Shown: piece by piece, positions 1 through 7,020 of the stretch
Position numbering within the stretch: position 1 is the stretch's first letter
Layout: every line of letters begins with the position of its first letter
Origin: Saccharothrix violaceirubra
Lineage (GTDB): Bacteria; Actinomycetota; Actinomycetes; Mycobacteriales; Pseudonocardiaceae
Length of the DNA: 64,000 nt
Direction of reading: 5' to 3'
Assembly (NCBI RefSeq): GCF_014203755.1
Contig: NZ_JACHJS010000001.1
Span: 6,882,001 to 6,946,000 of the forward strand
Position numbers and translations under genes: made by a program
The notes under the pieces: generated by a model
Databases searched by the model: none
What the model was told of the DNA's origin: nothing
Seen by the model: the letters and a program-made list of their open reading frames with translations, nothing else

Positions 1-205
1 ACACCGGAACCGGCACGAAACCCGGACCGCCGGAGAAACCCGACCCCAGGGTGACGGTCGGTGAGGGGTCGGCCGAGTACGGGAGAGAGCCGACCGAGTG
101 CACCGCGGTGGCGCCGTCGATCGGTGCCGCCCCGGCAGGTGGCACCCGTCCCGCATGGGGAAAGGGTGTCGGCTGTGCCAGTGGAACCTTGTACCCGTCG
201 CTCAT
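1..205 (-). CDS. N-terminal part of an unknown Pro-rich protein, cut by the window edge
   Basis: An open frame starts at an ATG (205) and runs without a stop off the left edge, giving 68 residues that begin MSDGYKVPLAQPTP. The visible part is rich in Pro, Gly and Ser and has no recognisable domain, signal peptide or membrane segment. A purine-rich AGGGGG lies about five bases before the ATG, which supports the start. I cannot name a function. The low-complexity composition means the reading frame could be fortuitous, so the call is tentative. Confidence 0.45.
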   Translation of the reverse strand, partial: MSDGYKVPLAQPTPFPHAGRVPPAGAAPIDGATAVHSVGSLPYSADPSPTVTLGSGFSGGPGFVPVPV

Positions 206-363
206 CACTACCCCCTGCACTGCGGTGTTTCGCCGCAGCCACGCCGTGCGTTACCCGGCCGCGTCGTCGCGGACGCTCTCCTTAGATGTACCGGGTGGGT
301 CCGACGGTTCCAACCCTCCGCGAAGGGGATCGGCACCTCCGCACAGGGGATGCGGCGCCGGGA

Positions 364-1044
364 TCAGCGCAGATGCGCGTCGAACCAGTTCAACGCCCGT
401 TGCCACGCCTCGGCACCCGCCGCGGGCGACGCGTCGAACCGGTGGCCGGTGTCGGGGAACCGGACCACGTCGGTCACCACCGACGCGGTCTCCGCCGCGT
501 CACGCAGCTTCTCGACCTCGACGACGGGCACCTCGTCGCCGTACAGGCCCAGCCACGGGCACGCCAGCTCGGGCGCGATCTCCAGTAGCGCGGGCAGCCC
601 GGCGGACAGCGGCTGCACGATGCCACCGCCACCCACGGTGACCGCCGCGCCGATGCTTCGGCTTGCCGCAACCACCATCGCGACCGATCCGCCCAGGTCG
701 AAACCCATCACGCCGAGCTGGTCGCGGCTCACGCCCCGTTGTTCCAGCCACAGGAACGCGACGTCGGTGTCGTTGAGGACGGCCTCGCCGGACAGCGCGC
801 CGACGCGGGCGCCCACCTCCTCGCCCGCCACCTCGTCGCCGTCGCCCGGGTAGAGGTGCGGCGCGACCGCCAACCACCCCTCGCCAGCCAGGCCGGACAC
901 GAGGCGGCGCACCTCGTCGGTGACACCGCGGGCCTCGTGGAGCACCACGAGACCACCGCGCACGGCGTTCTCCGGCTCGGCGACCGTCAGCCGCAGCTCC
1001 CTGCCGTCGGTGAGCGAAAGCGTCTCCGTGCGGGTCGGTGTCAT
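364..1044 (-). CDS. Dienelactone hydrolase family protein with Asp at the nucleophile position
   Basis: A 226-aa single-domain alpha/beta hydrolase of the dienelactone hydrolase family, probably cytoplasmic. The start is the ATG at 1044, preceded by GGAAGGG; an upstream in-frame extension has no such site. The family fold shows in the VVLHEARG oxyanion-side strand (about residue 35), the nucleophile elbow GFDLGG (about 115), the acid-loop region GLYGDE and the final GHRFD histidine. Classical dienelactone hydrolases have Cys at the elbow (GxCxGG); here it is Asp. Either the enzyme uses an Asp nucleophile, as haloalkane dehalogenases do, or it has lost the family reaction. It is divergent from the aminotransferase gene downstream, with about 120 bases between. 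Substrate unknown. Confidence 0.85.
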   Translation of the reverse strand: MTPTRTETLSLTDGRELRLTVAEPENAVRGGLVVLHEARGVTDEVRRLVSGLAGEGWLAVAPHLYPGDGDEVAGEEVGARVGALSGEAVLNDTDVAFLWLEQRGVSRDQLGVMGFDLGGSVAMVVAASRSIGAAVTVGGGGIVQPLSAGLPALLEIAPELACPWLGLYGDEVPVVEVEKLRDAAETASVVTDVVRFPDTGHRFDASPAAGAEAWQRALNWFDAHLR

Positions 1045-1162
1045 GGCGACACCCTTCCATGAGGGGGTTAACACCAGTCAACGTGAGCTATCGGACCTCC
1101 GGTATGACCCGTTCGGCCCTGGAACGGCTAACGTCCAGGTCAGAACCGGAAGGAGTCCTCGC

Positions 1163-2230
1163 ATGACCGTGCGAACCCGTGCCGACCTCTCGTCGTTGCC
1201 CGGCTACGTGCCCGGCCGTTCCATCCCGGGCGCGATCAAGCTGGCCAGCAACGAGGTGTCCGCCGGACCGCTGCCGAGCGTGGTGCGGGCGATCGCGGAC
1301 GCGGCCACCGCCGTGAACCGCTACCCCGACACCGCGGCCACCGACCTCGTGGCGCGGCTCGGCGACAAACTCGGTGTGCCGAACGAGCAGATCGCGGTCG
1401 GCTGCGGGTCCGTGACCCTCTGCCAGCAGTTGATCCAGTCGACGTGCACCGAGGCCGACGAGGTCGTGTTCCCCTGGCGCTCGTTCGAGGCGTACCCGAT
1501 CCTCACGTCCGTCGTGGGCGCCGCGGGCAGCCGCGTGCCGCTCACCGCCGGGCACGGGCTCGACCTGGACGCGATGGCGGACGCGCTGACCGAGCGGACC
1601 CGGCTGGTGTTCGTGTGCAACCCCAACAACCCCACGGGGACGGCGTTGCGCACCGAGGAGATCGAGCGGTTCATCGACCGCGTGCCCGAAGACGTGCTGG
1701 TCGTGATCGACGAGGCGTACAAGGAGTTCGTCGACGACCCGCACGTGCCCGACGGCGTCGAGCTGGCCAAGACGCAGTGGGCGCGCGGGCGGGACAACGT
1801 GGCCGTGCTGCGGACGTTCTCCAAGGCGTACGGGCTGGCGGGGCTGCGCGTGGGGTACGCGGTGGCGTCGCCCGCGGTGGCCGAGACGCTGCGCAAGGTC
1901 TACGTGCCGTTCAGCGTGAACGCGTTGGCGCAGGCGGCGGCGATCGCGTCGTTGGACGCCGAGGACGAGCTGCTGGTGCGCTGCCGGGCGATCGTGGCCG
2001 AGCGCGGGCGGGTGCGGTCGGAGCTGATCGCGGCGGGCTACGAGGTGCCGGTGTCGCAGGCGAACTTCGTGTGGCTGCCGTTGGGTGCGCGGACCGACGC
2101 GTTCAACGAGCACTGCCTGGCGCACAAGGTGGTCGTGCGGGCGTTCAGCGGGGACGGCGCGCGCGTCACGATCGGCGAGGTGGACGAGAACGACGCGTTC
2201 CTGGCCGCGGCGAAGGCGTTCAGCGGCTGA
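1163..2230 (+). CDS. PLP-dependent aminotransferase, HisC/Pat type
   Basis: A 355-aa fold-type I aminotransferase of the histidinol-phosphate/aromatic aminotransferase group. Visible motifs in order are [15 protein letters not shown] near the N-terminus, the PLP-phosphate region [23 protein letters not shown] (about 165), [10 protein letters not shown] with the cofactor Asp, and [15 protein letters not shown], which holds the Schiff-base Lys. The ATG at 1163 follows AAGGAG with seven bases spacing. Standing alone, outside any his operon, it fits the phenylalanine aminotransferase Pat of actinobacteria, which transaminates aromatic 2-oxo acids, better than a biosynthetic HisC. That choice is inference; fold and chemistry are secure. 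Its 3' end overlaps the convergent permease gene by 11 bases. Confidence 0.92.
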   Translation: MTVRTRADLSSLPGYVPGRSIPGAIKLASNEVSAGPLPSVVRAIADAATAVNRYPDTAATDLVARLGDKLGVPNEQIAVGCGSVTLCQQLIQSTCTEADEVVFPWRSFEAYPILTSVVGAAGSRVPLTAGHGLDLDAMADALTERTRLVFVCNPNNPTGTALRTEEIERFIDRVPEDVLVVIDEAYKEFVDDPHVPDGVELAKTQWARGRDNVAVLRTFSKAYGLAGLRVGYAVASPAVAETLRKVYVPFSVNALAQAAAIASLDAEDELLVRCRAIVAERGRVRSELIAAGYEVPVSQANFVWLPLGARTDAFNEHCLAHKVVVRAFSGDGARVTIGEVDENDAFLAAAKAFSG

Positions 2231-2978
2231 GCATCTGGACGATGGCCACGACTCCCACCACGACGATGACCGCGCGCAGCGCGGCGGGTGGGAGTCGGCG
2301 GCCGACCCTCGCGCCGAGCTGACCGCCGACCACGGAACCGGCCGCGAGCAACGCGACGGCGAGCCAGTCCACGTCGGCGATGAACACGAAGACCAGTCCG
2401 GCGACGAGGTTGACGAACGCGGTGAGCAGGTTCTTGAGGGCGTTCATGCGTTGCAGGTGCTCGTTCATGAGCACGCCCATGAGCCCCATGACCAGGACGC
2501 CTTGCGCGGCACCGAAGTAGCCGCCGTAGATGCCGGCGAAGAAGATCCCGGCCCAGAGCACGAGGCCGCCGTTCGCCGGCCGGTGGACCTCGGCGAGCCG
2601 GCGGTTGAGCCAGGGCTGGACCACGACCAGGACCAGGGCGATCGCGATCAGGACGGGGACGATCGCGGCGAACGCGTCGTCGGGCAGGTTCACGAGCAGG
2701 ACGGCGCCCACGACGCCGCCGAGGAGCGAGGCGGGCAGCAGGCGGGCGATCCGGGGTTTCTGCCCGGCCAGTTCGCGCCGGTAGCCCCAGGCGCCGCTGA
2801 GCGAGCCGGGCACGAGCCCGAGGCTGTTGGACACGTTGGCCGTGATGGGCGGCAACCCGACCGCGAGCAGGACCGGGAACGTCACCAGCGTGCCGGACCC
2901 GACGATGGTGTTGATGCCGCCCGCGAACACGCCCGCGAGGACGACGAACACCGCCTCGACCGTGGACACTCCCGCCAC
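2220..2978 (-). CDS. TSUP (TauE/SafE) family membrane permease
   Basis: A 252-aa integral membrane protein of the TauE/SafE family, which exports or imports sulfite, sulfoacetate or related organosulfur anions. The sequence starts with a hydrophobic helix containing [14 protein letters not shown], a family hallmark, and a second copy of the repeat appears around [15 protein letters not shown], so the internal two-fold repeat is visible. About eight membrane segments can be traced. The start used is GTG 2978; GTG 2969 is also possible. A 15-bp perfect palindrome lies directly upstream, so a repressor probably controls it. No sulfur-metabolism neighbour identifies the substrate. Confidence 0.85.
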   Translation of the reverse strand: MAGVSTVEAVFVVLAGVFAGGINTIVGSGTLVTFPVLLAVGLPPITANVSNSLGLVPGSLSGAWGYRRELAGQKPRIARLLPASLLGGVVGAVLLVNLPDDAFAAIVPVLIAIALVLVVVQPWLNRRLAEVHRPANGGLVLWAGIFFAGIYGGYFGAAQGVLVMGLMGVLMNEHLQRMNALKNLLTAFVNLVAGLVFVFIADVDWLAVALLAAGSVVGGQLGARVGRRLPPAALRAVIVVVGVVAIVQMLSR

Positions 2979-3349
2979 CCCCTTTGGTTAGCGACGCTAA
3001 CACTTCTCAGGGGCGGGGCGGACGGCGTCCGGTTTCGGACCGACTCGCTCTCGGAGTCCCGTTGCGCGTGGGAGCCACCCGGTCCGGACGTCGACCGGCC
3101 CGTCGACCGTGATCGTGCCGCCGGCGAGGAGGACCGGGCTTCGGGCAGCCCGGTACCGGACGCGTCCGCGACCCGACCGGACATGAATTTGATTACGATG
3201 AAATCGACGTGGAACGGCGCGATCCGCGACCTCACTCATTCGGCAGCCGCTGAACGGGTGGAATGGGCAGAATCCCCGATTTCCTCGACCGCCATCGTTA
3301 CCCTGGAGCCGAGGATTCAATCGAGGTGGCAAAACAGAGGAGAGAACCG
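2979..3349. other. Intergenic stretch between the permease and the secreted protein
   Basis: No gene is seen in these 371 bases. They hold the palindrome at 2987-3001. From about 3180 the composition is noticeably more AT-rich than the surroundings, which fits a promoter for the plus-strand secreted protein, but I cannot define hexamers with confidence. Confidence 0.5.
2987..3001. promoter_or_regulatory. 15-bp palindrome GTTAGCGACGCTAAC, probable operator
   Basis: A perfect inverted repeat (GTTAGCG-A-CGCTAAC) ends nine bases from the permease GTG codon. Its size, symmetry and position fit a TetR- or MarR-type operator controlling the permease. No regulator gene for it is adjacent. Confidence 0.6.
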
Positions 3350-3697
3350 TTGAATATCCGAAGGGTTCTGGTAAAAGCTGCCGGAATTTCTGCGGCGGGA
3401 ATGCTCGTCTTCGTCCCGGTCGCTTCCGCCGATGTCCACGCGCTGGGCGCGGTCTACCAGGGTGACGACTACGCCTGGTCGAACGGGTCCGACGTCGAAG
3501 TCTGCGACAGGGAGGCGGACGGTCACGGCGTCTACGGGGAATTCAACCTCAGCGGAGGCTCCAAGGCGACTGTTCGCGATACGAACGGCTCGGCGAGCGG
3601 CTGCGGGACGAACAGGTTCAACGGGGTCCGGACCTTCCGCGTCTGCGAAGTCCTGAACAACCTGCCGGATCCGTGCTCCAGTTGGGGATCGCCCTGA
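3350..3697 (+). CDS. Small secreted protein with four cysteines, function unknown
   Basis: A 115-aa precursor starting at TTG 3350, chosen because GAGGA precedes it and because a clean signal peptide then begins at residue 1 (MNIRRVLVKAAG...). A hydrophobic core is followed by VPVASA, a good signal-peptidase I site before DVHALG, leaving about 85 mature residues. The mature part has four Cys (CDREAD, SGCG, RVCEV, DPCSSW), which suggests two disulfides in an extracellular protein. Longer versions starting at 3263 would bury the signal peptide. I recognise no enzymatic family. It is monocistronic and is the last host gene before the tRNA-Ser attachment site. Confidence 0.65.
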   Translation: MNIRRVLVKAAGISAAGMLVFVPVASADVHALGAVYQGDDYAWSNGSDVEVCDREADGHGVYGEFNLSGGSKATVRDTNGSASGCGTNRFNGVRTFRVCEVLNNLPDPCSSWGSP

Positions 3698-3810
3698 CCC
3701 CGGGCAGTCGGCCGGCAGCGTCGCGTGGCCGAGTCCGCACATGACCGCCATTGCCGCCGAAGGCGCCCTCCTTCGGCCGGACAAAGCCGACAGGCACAAA
3801 ACGACGCAGC

Positions 3811-3846
3811 GGAGCCCCGGTCACCGTGCACGGCGACCGGGGCTCC
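3811..3846 (-). terminator. Terminator hairpin of the host tRNA-Ser gene
   Basis: A 16-bp stem with one G-U pair and a TGCA loop (arms 3811-3826 and 3831-3846) lies six bases beyond the 3' end of the tRNA-Ser remnant on the minus strand. It would have ended the intact host tRNA transcript. Confidence 0.75.
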
Positions 3847-3852
3847 GGCCCG

Positions 3853-3905
3853 CGGAAGTGGAGGGATTTGAACCCCCGGACGGTTTCCCGTCTCCCGCTT
3901 TCAAG
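3853..3905 (-). pseudogene. serT: 3' half of the host tRNA-Ser(UGA), left at attL
   Basis: On the minus strand this stretch starts with the anticodon loop CTTGAAA and reads the 3' anticodon stem (GCGGG), a long class II variable arm (GACGG-GAAA-CCGTC), a T arm with GTTCAAAT, and the acceptor strand CACTTCC plus discriminator G. It matches the 5' half at 38872-38914 exactly: GGAAGTG pairs with CACTTCC and CCCGC with GCGGG. The sequence upstream of the core here (CTCAG before the loop) cannot pair with GCGGG and supplies no GGAAGTG, so no functional tRNA is made at this junction. Confidence 0.88.
3895..3905 (-). other. attL: attL core, 11 bp
   Basis: The minus-strand sequence CTTGAAAGCGG is identical to the copy at 38872-38882. 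The bases on each side differ between the two ends, so 11 bp is the full shared core. It covers the tRNA anticodon loop and the start of the 3' anticodon stem. Cores in tRNA-targeting phages usually run on to the tRNA 3' end; this one does not. Confidence 0.88.
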
Positions 3906-3972
3906 CTGAGCGCTAGCGAGCACTGTGCCCACCTGGCGATACGCAGGTTAGCAGCGAGCGCAAGTCGCCCAA

Positions 3973-3984
3973 GCGCGTGCACTG
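3973..3984. promoter_or_regulatory. Candidate integrase arm site, left end
   Basis: GCGCGTGCACTG lies 68 bp inside attL and recurs exactly at 38743-38754 inside attR. A 12-mer shared by the two ends at similar distances from the cores fits an arm-type integrase binding site. This is inferred from position and repetition only. Confidence 0.45.
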
Positions 3985-4080
3985 GGTTCGATCTTGGTGG
4001 AGATGCCCCGAGGCCGTCAGGTGGTCACCCCGGGGGACGGCGCCCGACCCAACGGAGAGACCCGGACATACCTTCCGGAC

Positions 4081-4131
4081 CGTGAATGACCGAGGGGGCG
4101 CCCACGCCGGGCGCCCCCTCGGTCATTCACG
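4081..4131 (-). terminator. Strong terminator after the DUF397/XRE operon
   Basis: A perfect 23-bp stem with a 5-base loop (arms 4081-4103 and 4109-4131) begins just after the DUF397 stop codon on the minus strand. It ends the XRE/DUF397 transcript and insulates the prophage end. Confidence 0.85.
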
Positions 4132-4133
4132 GT

Positions 4134-4334
4134 TCAGTCCTGATCGTGTTGGACGGCGATGAAGCGCTCGACCGCGGCCGAGTTGAACCGGAGCACAGGA
4201 CCGTCGGGGTTCTTGCTGTCGCGGATCGCGGTCGCGTTGATCAGCTTCGCCAGCTCAACGCAGTTGGCGGACCCGTTCTGACTGCGGCTGCTCTTGCGCC
4301 AGGTGGCGGAGAGCAACTCGGGGTCACGCTTCAC
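4134..4334 (-). CDS. DUF397 protein
   Basis: A 66-aa protein with the DUF397 signature: WRKSSRSQNGSANCVELA followed by IRDSKNPDGPVLRF. Such proteins are encoded, often in many copies, next to XRE/DUF5753 regulators in filamentous actinobacteria; the best known pairs are WhiJ-like and affect development or antibiotic production. Its ATG overlaps the stop of the XRE gene (ATGA), so the two are translationally coupled. It probably acts as the small partner or antagonist of that regulator. The pair is common on actinobacterial chromosomes; here it is prophage cargo. Confidence 0.9.
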   Translation of the reverse strand: MKRDPELLSATWRKSSRSQNGSANCVELAKLINATAIRDSKNPDGPVLRFNSAAVERFIAVQHDQD

Positions 4335-5188
4335 GGTGCCTGCTCCGAACTGTGGATCTTGGTGAGTTGGTCGAGCCGTTCGAGGGACACGTCAGGGGAC
4401 AACGCCGCACGCTGGGCTCGGTCGAAGGCAAGTGTATAGACCTCGGTGTGCGGCGGGCGATCGTAAAACTCGGACGACGTGAGCGCCTCGACGTAGACGA
4501 ACGTCACCGCAGGGTCGCCGAGGTGGATCAAGTTGAACCAGGTACCGAGCGCGAGGTGCGCGCCAGCATCGAACGGCAGTAGGTGGAACTCGACGTTGGG
4601 ACGCTGCGCAAGGTCTCGAATGTGGTTGATCTGCCCCCGCATCACAGCGGCGCCGCCCACCTGTCGACGCAACGCCGACTCGCTGAGCACGATGGTTAGG
4701 CGTGGCGCGCCTGGCTCGACAAGTCTGCGCTGCCGCTCCACCCGGCCAGTGACGGCGAGGTCGATCTCGTTGGGCGCGAGCAGGCCGCCCTCGGTGAGGA
4801 TAGCGCGGGCGTAGTCCTCAGTTTGAAGGTTGCCCGGTAGCAGCTCCTCGACGTAGACCTTCAGGTGCGAGGCTGCTGCCTCCAGCGCCACGTACGTCAG
4901 AGCGAAGTCGGCCACGAACTCGGGACCGGGGTCGCGCTTCCGCGCCTGCACGCCGAGGGCGACCACCTTGTCGCGCTCGTGCTCATCAAGTCGGTAGAGG
5001 TCGGCGAGGGTGGTCACCTCGGTTGGCGCGAGCTTGCGTTTACCGCTCTCGACCAATCCGACCTTCTGCACGTACGACCAGCCGAGCGTCTCGGCTACGT
5101 CGCTGACGTCCAAGCCCGCGCGCTCGCGGTAGGTACGGAGCAGCGCGCCCAACTCGATCCGTCGTGCCAGCGGTGGCGGGTTGGCCAT
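4331..5188 (-). CDS. XRE-family regulator with DUF5753 domain (WhiJ-like)
   Basis: A 285-aa protein starting at ATG 5188 behind GAGAGG. Residues about 10-70 form an XRE helix-turn-helix (ALLRTYRERAGLDVSDVAETLGW, then VGLVESGKRKL). The remainder is the DUF5753 ligand/partner domain, recognisable by LQTEDYARAIL, RVERQRRLVEP, LSESALRR and the late segment TFVYVEALTSS. It would bind DNA and, with the DUF397 protein, act as a conditional repressor. It is likely autoregulated, because repeated CGTGACAG elements lie in its upstream region. It is separated from the phage immunity genes by 31 kb, so it is cargo rather than the immunity repressor. Confidence 0.9.
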   Translation of the reverse strand: MANPPPLARRIELGALLRTYRERAGLDVSDVAETLGWSYVQKVGLVESGKRKLAPTEVTTLADLYRLDEHERDKVVALGVQARKRDPGPEFVADFALTYVALEAAASHLKVYVEELLPGNLQTEDYARAILTEGGLLAPNEIDLAVTGRVERQRRLVEPGAPRLTIVLSESALRRQVGGAAVMRGQINHIRDLAQRPNVEFHLLPFDAGAHLALGTWFNLIHLGDPAVTFVYVEALTSSEFYDRPPHTEVYTLAFDRAQRAALSPDVSLERLDQLTKIHSSEQAP

Positions 5189-5280
5189 CGGTTCGTCCTC
5201 TCCGTGCTCGTCGTGAGCGTCGGTAGCTGTACCGGCACCACGTTCGCACGCGCAACTACACCCGAAGGAGAGGGTTCCAA

Positions 5281-5309
5281 CTGTCACGTGACAGTTGTAG
5301 CGTGACAGT
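5281..5309. promoter_or_regulatory. CTGTCACGTGACAG palindrome plus extra CGTGACAG half-site
   Basis: A perfect 14-bp palindrome (5281-5294) is followed by another copy of CGTGACAG, so the element occurs at 5287 and 5301, 14 bases apart. It lies in the divergent region between the XRE gene and the plus-strand cargo genes, which fits an operator for the XRE regulator controlling one or both directions. Confidence 0.55.
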
Positions 5310-5480
5310 AGGGACGGTGATGACTGTTTCAGTGCAGTAGATCACTAGGCGTTGGTCAGGCCCAAATGGCCTAACGCAGCGCTCGTCCGTTCGACCCGGG
5401 ATCGGCGACCCTGCGCTAGCTGGTCGCCGGTCTCGGCCCACGCCAGGTGGGGCGATGGCGAGAGAAGGAGGTCGCAAGGC

Positions 5481-5594
5481 ATGGCAGGCCAGTACCTAGC
5501 CGCTGGGCTTACGGCGTTGGTGTTTCTCGGCAGGCTCGCGGCTCACCTCTACGACTGGTGGCTGTACTCCAAGTGCACCGGGCGGCGCGGATGA
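5481..5594 (+). CDS. 37-aa single-span membrane peptide
   Basis: A short gene starting at ATG 5481 behind AAGGAGG. The product MAGQYLAAGLTALVFLGRLA... has one hydrophobic helix followed by a short aromatic and basic tail (YDWWLYSKCTGRRG). Its stop overlaps the next start (ATGA at 5591-5594), which argues for real, coupled translation. Size and topology resemble membrane toxins and small regulatory peptides, but nothing shows that activity. It is the first gene of a plus-strand operon of four small genes. Confidence 0.55.
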   Translation: MAGQYLAAGLTALVFLGRLAAHLYDWWLYSKCTGRRG

Positions 5595-5914
5595 GCGAGC
5601 ACCCTCTCGTCGCGCGTCTACTGGCGGCCGGTTTCAGCGTTCACCCTCAACTCGACAGGCACGGATACGACACGGGACTTCTGTTCGTGCGCCGCTCGCC
5701 GCGAGGGTTCGAAGTGCTTAGCGCATGGGACGACGACTACGCGCTCGCGACTTCCCTCCCGGAATCGCGCGACTGGTCGAACCCGTTTGCTTCCTCGGGA
5801 ACGGAGACTACCGGCGAAACGACGTTCGCCGCTGCGGTCGAGTTCCTACTGTCCGCCAAGCACGCCGCGGTCGAAGGTGACTGGTTTGACGGGGGCAGCG
5901 ATGTCCAGCAGTAA
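5591..5914 (+). CDS. Unknown 107-aa protein, related to the next gene
   Basis: A soluble protein starting MSEHPLVARLLAAGF. It has an N-terminal helix, a strand with LLFVRRSPRGFEVL, a DDDYALA segment and a C-terminal helix (TFAAAVEFLLSAKHA). The same order of elements recurs in the following 138-aa protein (ALRALNDHGF, LLYVRAWGEAPFIDL, AEDDATALR, LVEVVTDLLAV), so the two look like diverged copies. I recognise no family. It overlaps both neighbours and belongs to the four-gene cargo operon. Confidence 0.6.
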   Translation: MSEHPLVARLLAAGFSVHPQLDRHGYDTGLLFVRRSPRGFEVLSAWDDDYALATSLPESRDWSNPFASSGTETTGETTFAAAVEFLLSAKHAAVEGDWFDGGSDVQQ

Positions 5915-6317
5915 CGATGCGCTGCGTGCTCTCAATGATCACGGGTTTCAATATGTCATAGGGCCGGGTTATACCTCAAACGGCAAAGAGATTCCATTTA
6001 CCTTGCTTTACGTTCGCGCCTGGGGAGAGGCCCCGTTTATCGACCTTGTACACCTGCGAGCGGAAGATGACGCAACGGCGTTGCGGGTCGCATCGAACGG
6101 GCCAAACCCGAATCTCTTCGCGCGCGACAACATTGTGTGGAGCAGCCGGGACGGCGGCGATTTGGTCGAGGTGGTCACCGATCTTCTCGCCGTACCTAAG
6201 CCCGGCGAGCCTCACGCCCCAACTCTTCAAGTGAGAGAACCTAGCCGTATGTGGCTCCCCGAACAATCGAAGTCAAACGGCGAGATCATCTCTTACCCTA
6301 ATACGATCAACAGTTAG
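5901..6317 (+). CDS. Unknown 138-aa protein, related to the preceding gene
   Basis: It starts at ATG 5901 inside the end of the upstream gene (14-base overlap). The predicted protein is soluble and shares its layout with the 107-aa protein before it, with an added C-terminal tail of about 35 residues. Base composition drops in GC here compared with both host and phage structural genes, which suggests a separate origin for this cargo. No catalytic motif is evident. Confidence 0.6.
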   Translation: MSSSNDALRALNDHGFQYVIGPGYTSNGKEIPFTLLYVRAWGEAPFIDLVHLRAEDDATALRVASNGPNPNLFARDNIVWSSRDGGDLVEVVTDLLAVPKPGEPHAPTLQVREPSRMWLPEQSKSNGEIISYPNTINS

Positions 6318-6333
6318 CAACCGGGGGGATCAC

Positions 6334-6711
6334 GTGCTCTACTACTGGCCGATTGCCGCCACGATAGCAATCGTCTTGGTGACACTTGGCGCTTTGATCT
6401 ACTACCTGCGCCGCTCAACCGGACAACACGGGAACCCCAACGGTGCCGCATTCACGGTTGAAGACGCTCAGCAACAGGCCGCTCCCAAGGGACGCGGTCA
6501 GCCGAACGACGTTCAGCACCGACCAAGCACCTTATGGTCAAGTGGTGAAACCTCGCAGCGCGTCGAGCAGGTCATCGCGGACGACGACCTTTCGATGCTG
6601 GTGCGTCGATACGTTCTACACGCCGAGGCGCGGCGCGACGCGCTCGCCGGCGCGTGGCACTCGGCGGGTACGGGCGCGAGTCGCTCGATCGTCGAACCAG
6701 TTGCAGCCTGA
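6334..6711 (+). CDS. Membrane-anchored 125-aa protein, function unknown
   Basis: The GTG at 6334 follows GGGGGG. One N-terminal transmembrane helix (YYWPIAATIAIVLVTLGALI, residues 3-22) is followed by YYLRR, so the C-terminal 95 residues probably face the cytoplasm. That part is Gln/Pro-rich and then helical (RVEQVIADDDLSMLVRRYVL). It is the last gene of the small cargo operon, 16 bases after its neighbour. A membrane location next to the 37-aa membrane peptide would suit an exclusion or signalling system, but that is speculation. Confidence 0.55.
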   Translation: MLYYWPIAATIAIVLVTLGALIYYLRRSTGQHGNPNGAAFTVEDAQQQAAPKGRGQPNDVQHRPSTLWSSGETSQRVEQVIADDDLSMLVRRYVLHAEARRDALAGAWHSAGTGASRSIVEPVAA

Positions 6712-6834
6712 CACGCAAAAATCGACATTCAGGTGTTTTCACCCGAGTGTCCCCCTGATCAGCCCTGGGGCGACCCGGGGTGAAGAGAGAAAATGATGCG
6801 TCCTGACAGGGCGCAGAAGGGAGTACGCGACGTG

Positions 6835-6960
6835 ATGATCGACGTTGTGGAGAGCTTCAACGACGTGTTCGAGGGATCGCCGTTGATCTCGGTGCAGGCG
6901 ACGGAGTACCACAAGATCCCCGGTTCGTCCGACACCCGCAGCAAGTACGACGAGATCTGA
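6835..6960 (+). CDS. Candidate RiPP precursor peptide, 41 aa
   Basis: A very short gene directly before an AsnB-like amide synthetase and a GNAT gene. AAGGGAG at 6816-6822 is well placed for GTG 6832 or ATG 6835; a longer 55-aa start at 6793 also has a purine-rich site. The acidic N-terminal part (MIDVVESFNDVFEGSP) looks like a leader. The C-terminal part reads TEYHKIPGSSDTRSKYDEI, with acceptor/donor side chains K27, K37, D39 and E40. It has no canonical lasso core, because no Asp/Glu lies at positions 7-9 after a Gly. Precursor role is inferred from size, position and neighbours. Confidence 0.6.
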   Translation: MIDVVESFNDVFEGSPLISVQATEYHKIPGSSDTRSKYDEI

Positions 6961-6970
6961 TCGGCTCATT

Positions 6971-7001
6971 CCGGGGGGCGGGCGATTTGTCCGCCCCCCG
7001 G
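6971..7001 (+). terminator. Hairpin between peptide gene and synthetase gene, probable attenuator
   Basis: A perfect 11-bp GC stem (CCGGGGGGCGG) with a 9-base loop begins ten bases after the peptide stop and ends just before the GGGAG ribosome site of the synthetase. There is no U-run. A partial terminator here would give more peptide mRNA than enzyme mRNA, as in many RiPP operons. Confidence 0.65.
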
Positions 7002-7020
7002 CGCCTGTCTGGGAGTGAAA

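Noticed and set aside
51..853. Plus-strand open frames at the left end
   Set aside because: Shadows of the minus-strand hydrolase and the partial Pro-rich gene; no ribosome sites or domains.
3906..4000. A replacement 5' tRNA half at attL, or a second tRNA with a GGTTCGATC T-arm-like stretch at 3984-3993
   Set aside because: The bases before the core (CTCAG) cannot pair with GCGGG, there is no GGAAGTG acceptor strand, and the T-arm-like stretch has no pairing stem or matching acceptor.
6835..6960. Calling the short peptide a lasso peptide precursor
   Set aside because: No Asp/Glu lies 7-9 residues after a Gly that could start a core, there is no typical leader Thr before a core, and the B1/B2 genes are missing. 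Kept only as a generic RiPP-like candidate.
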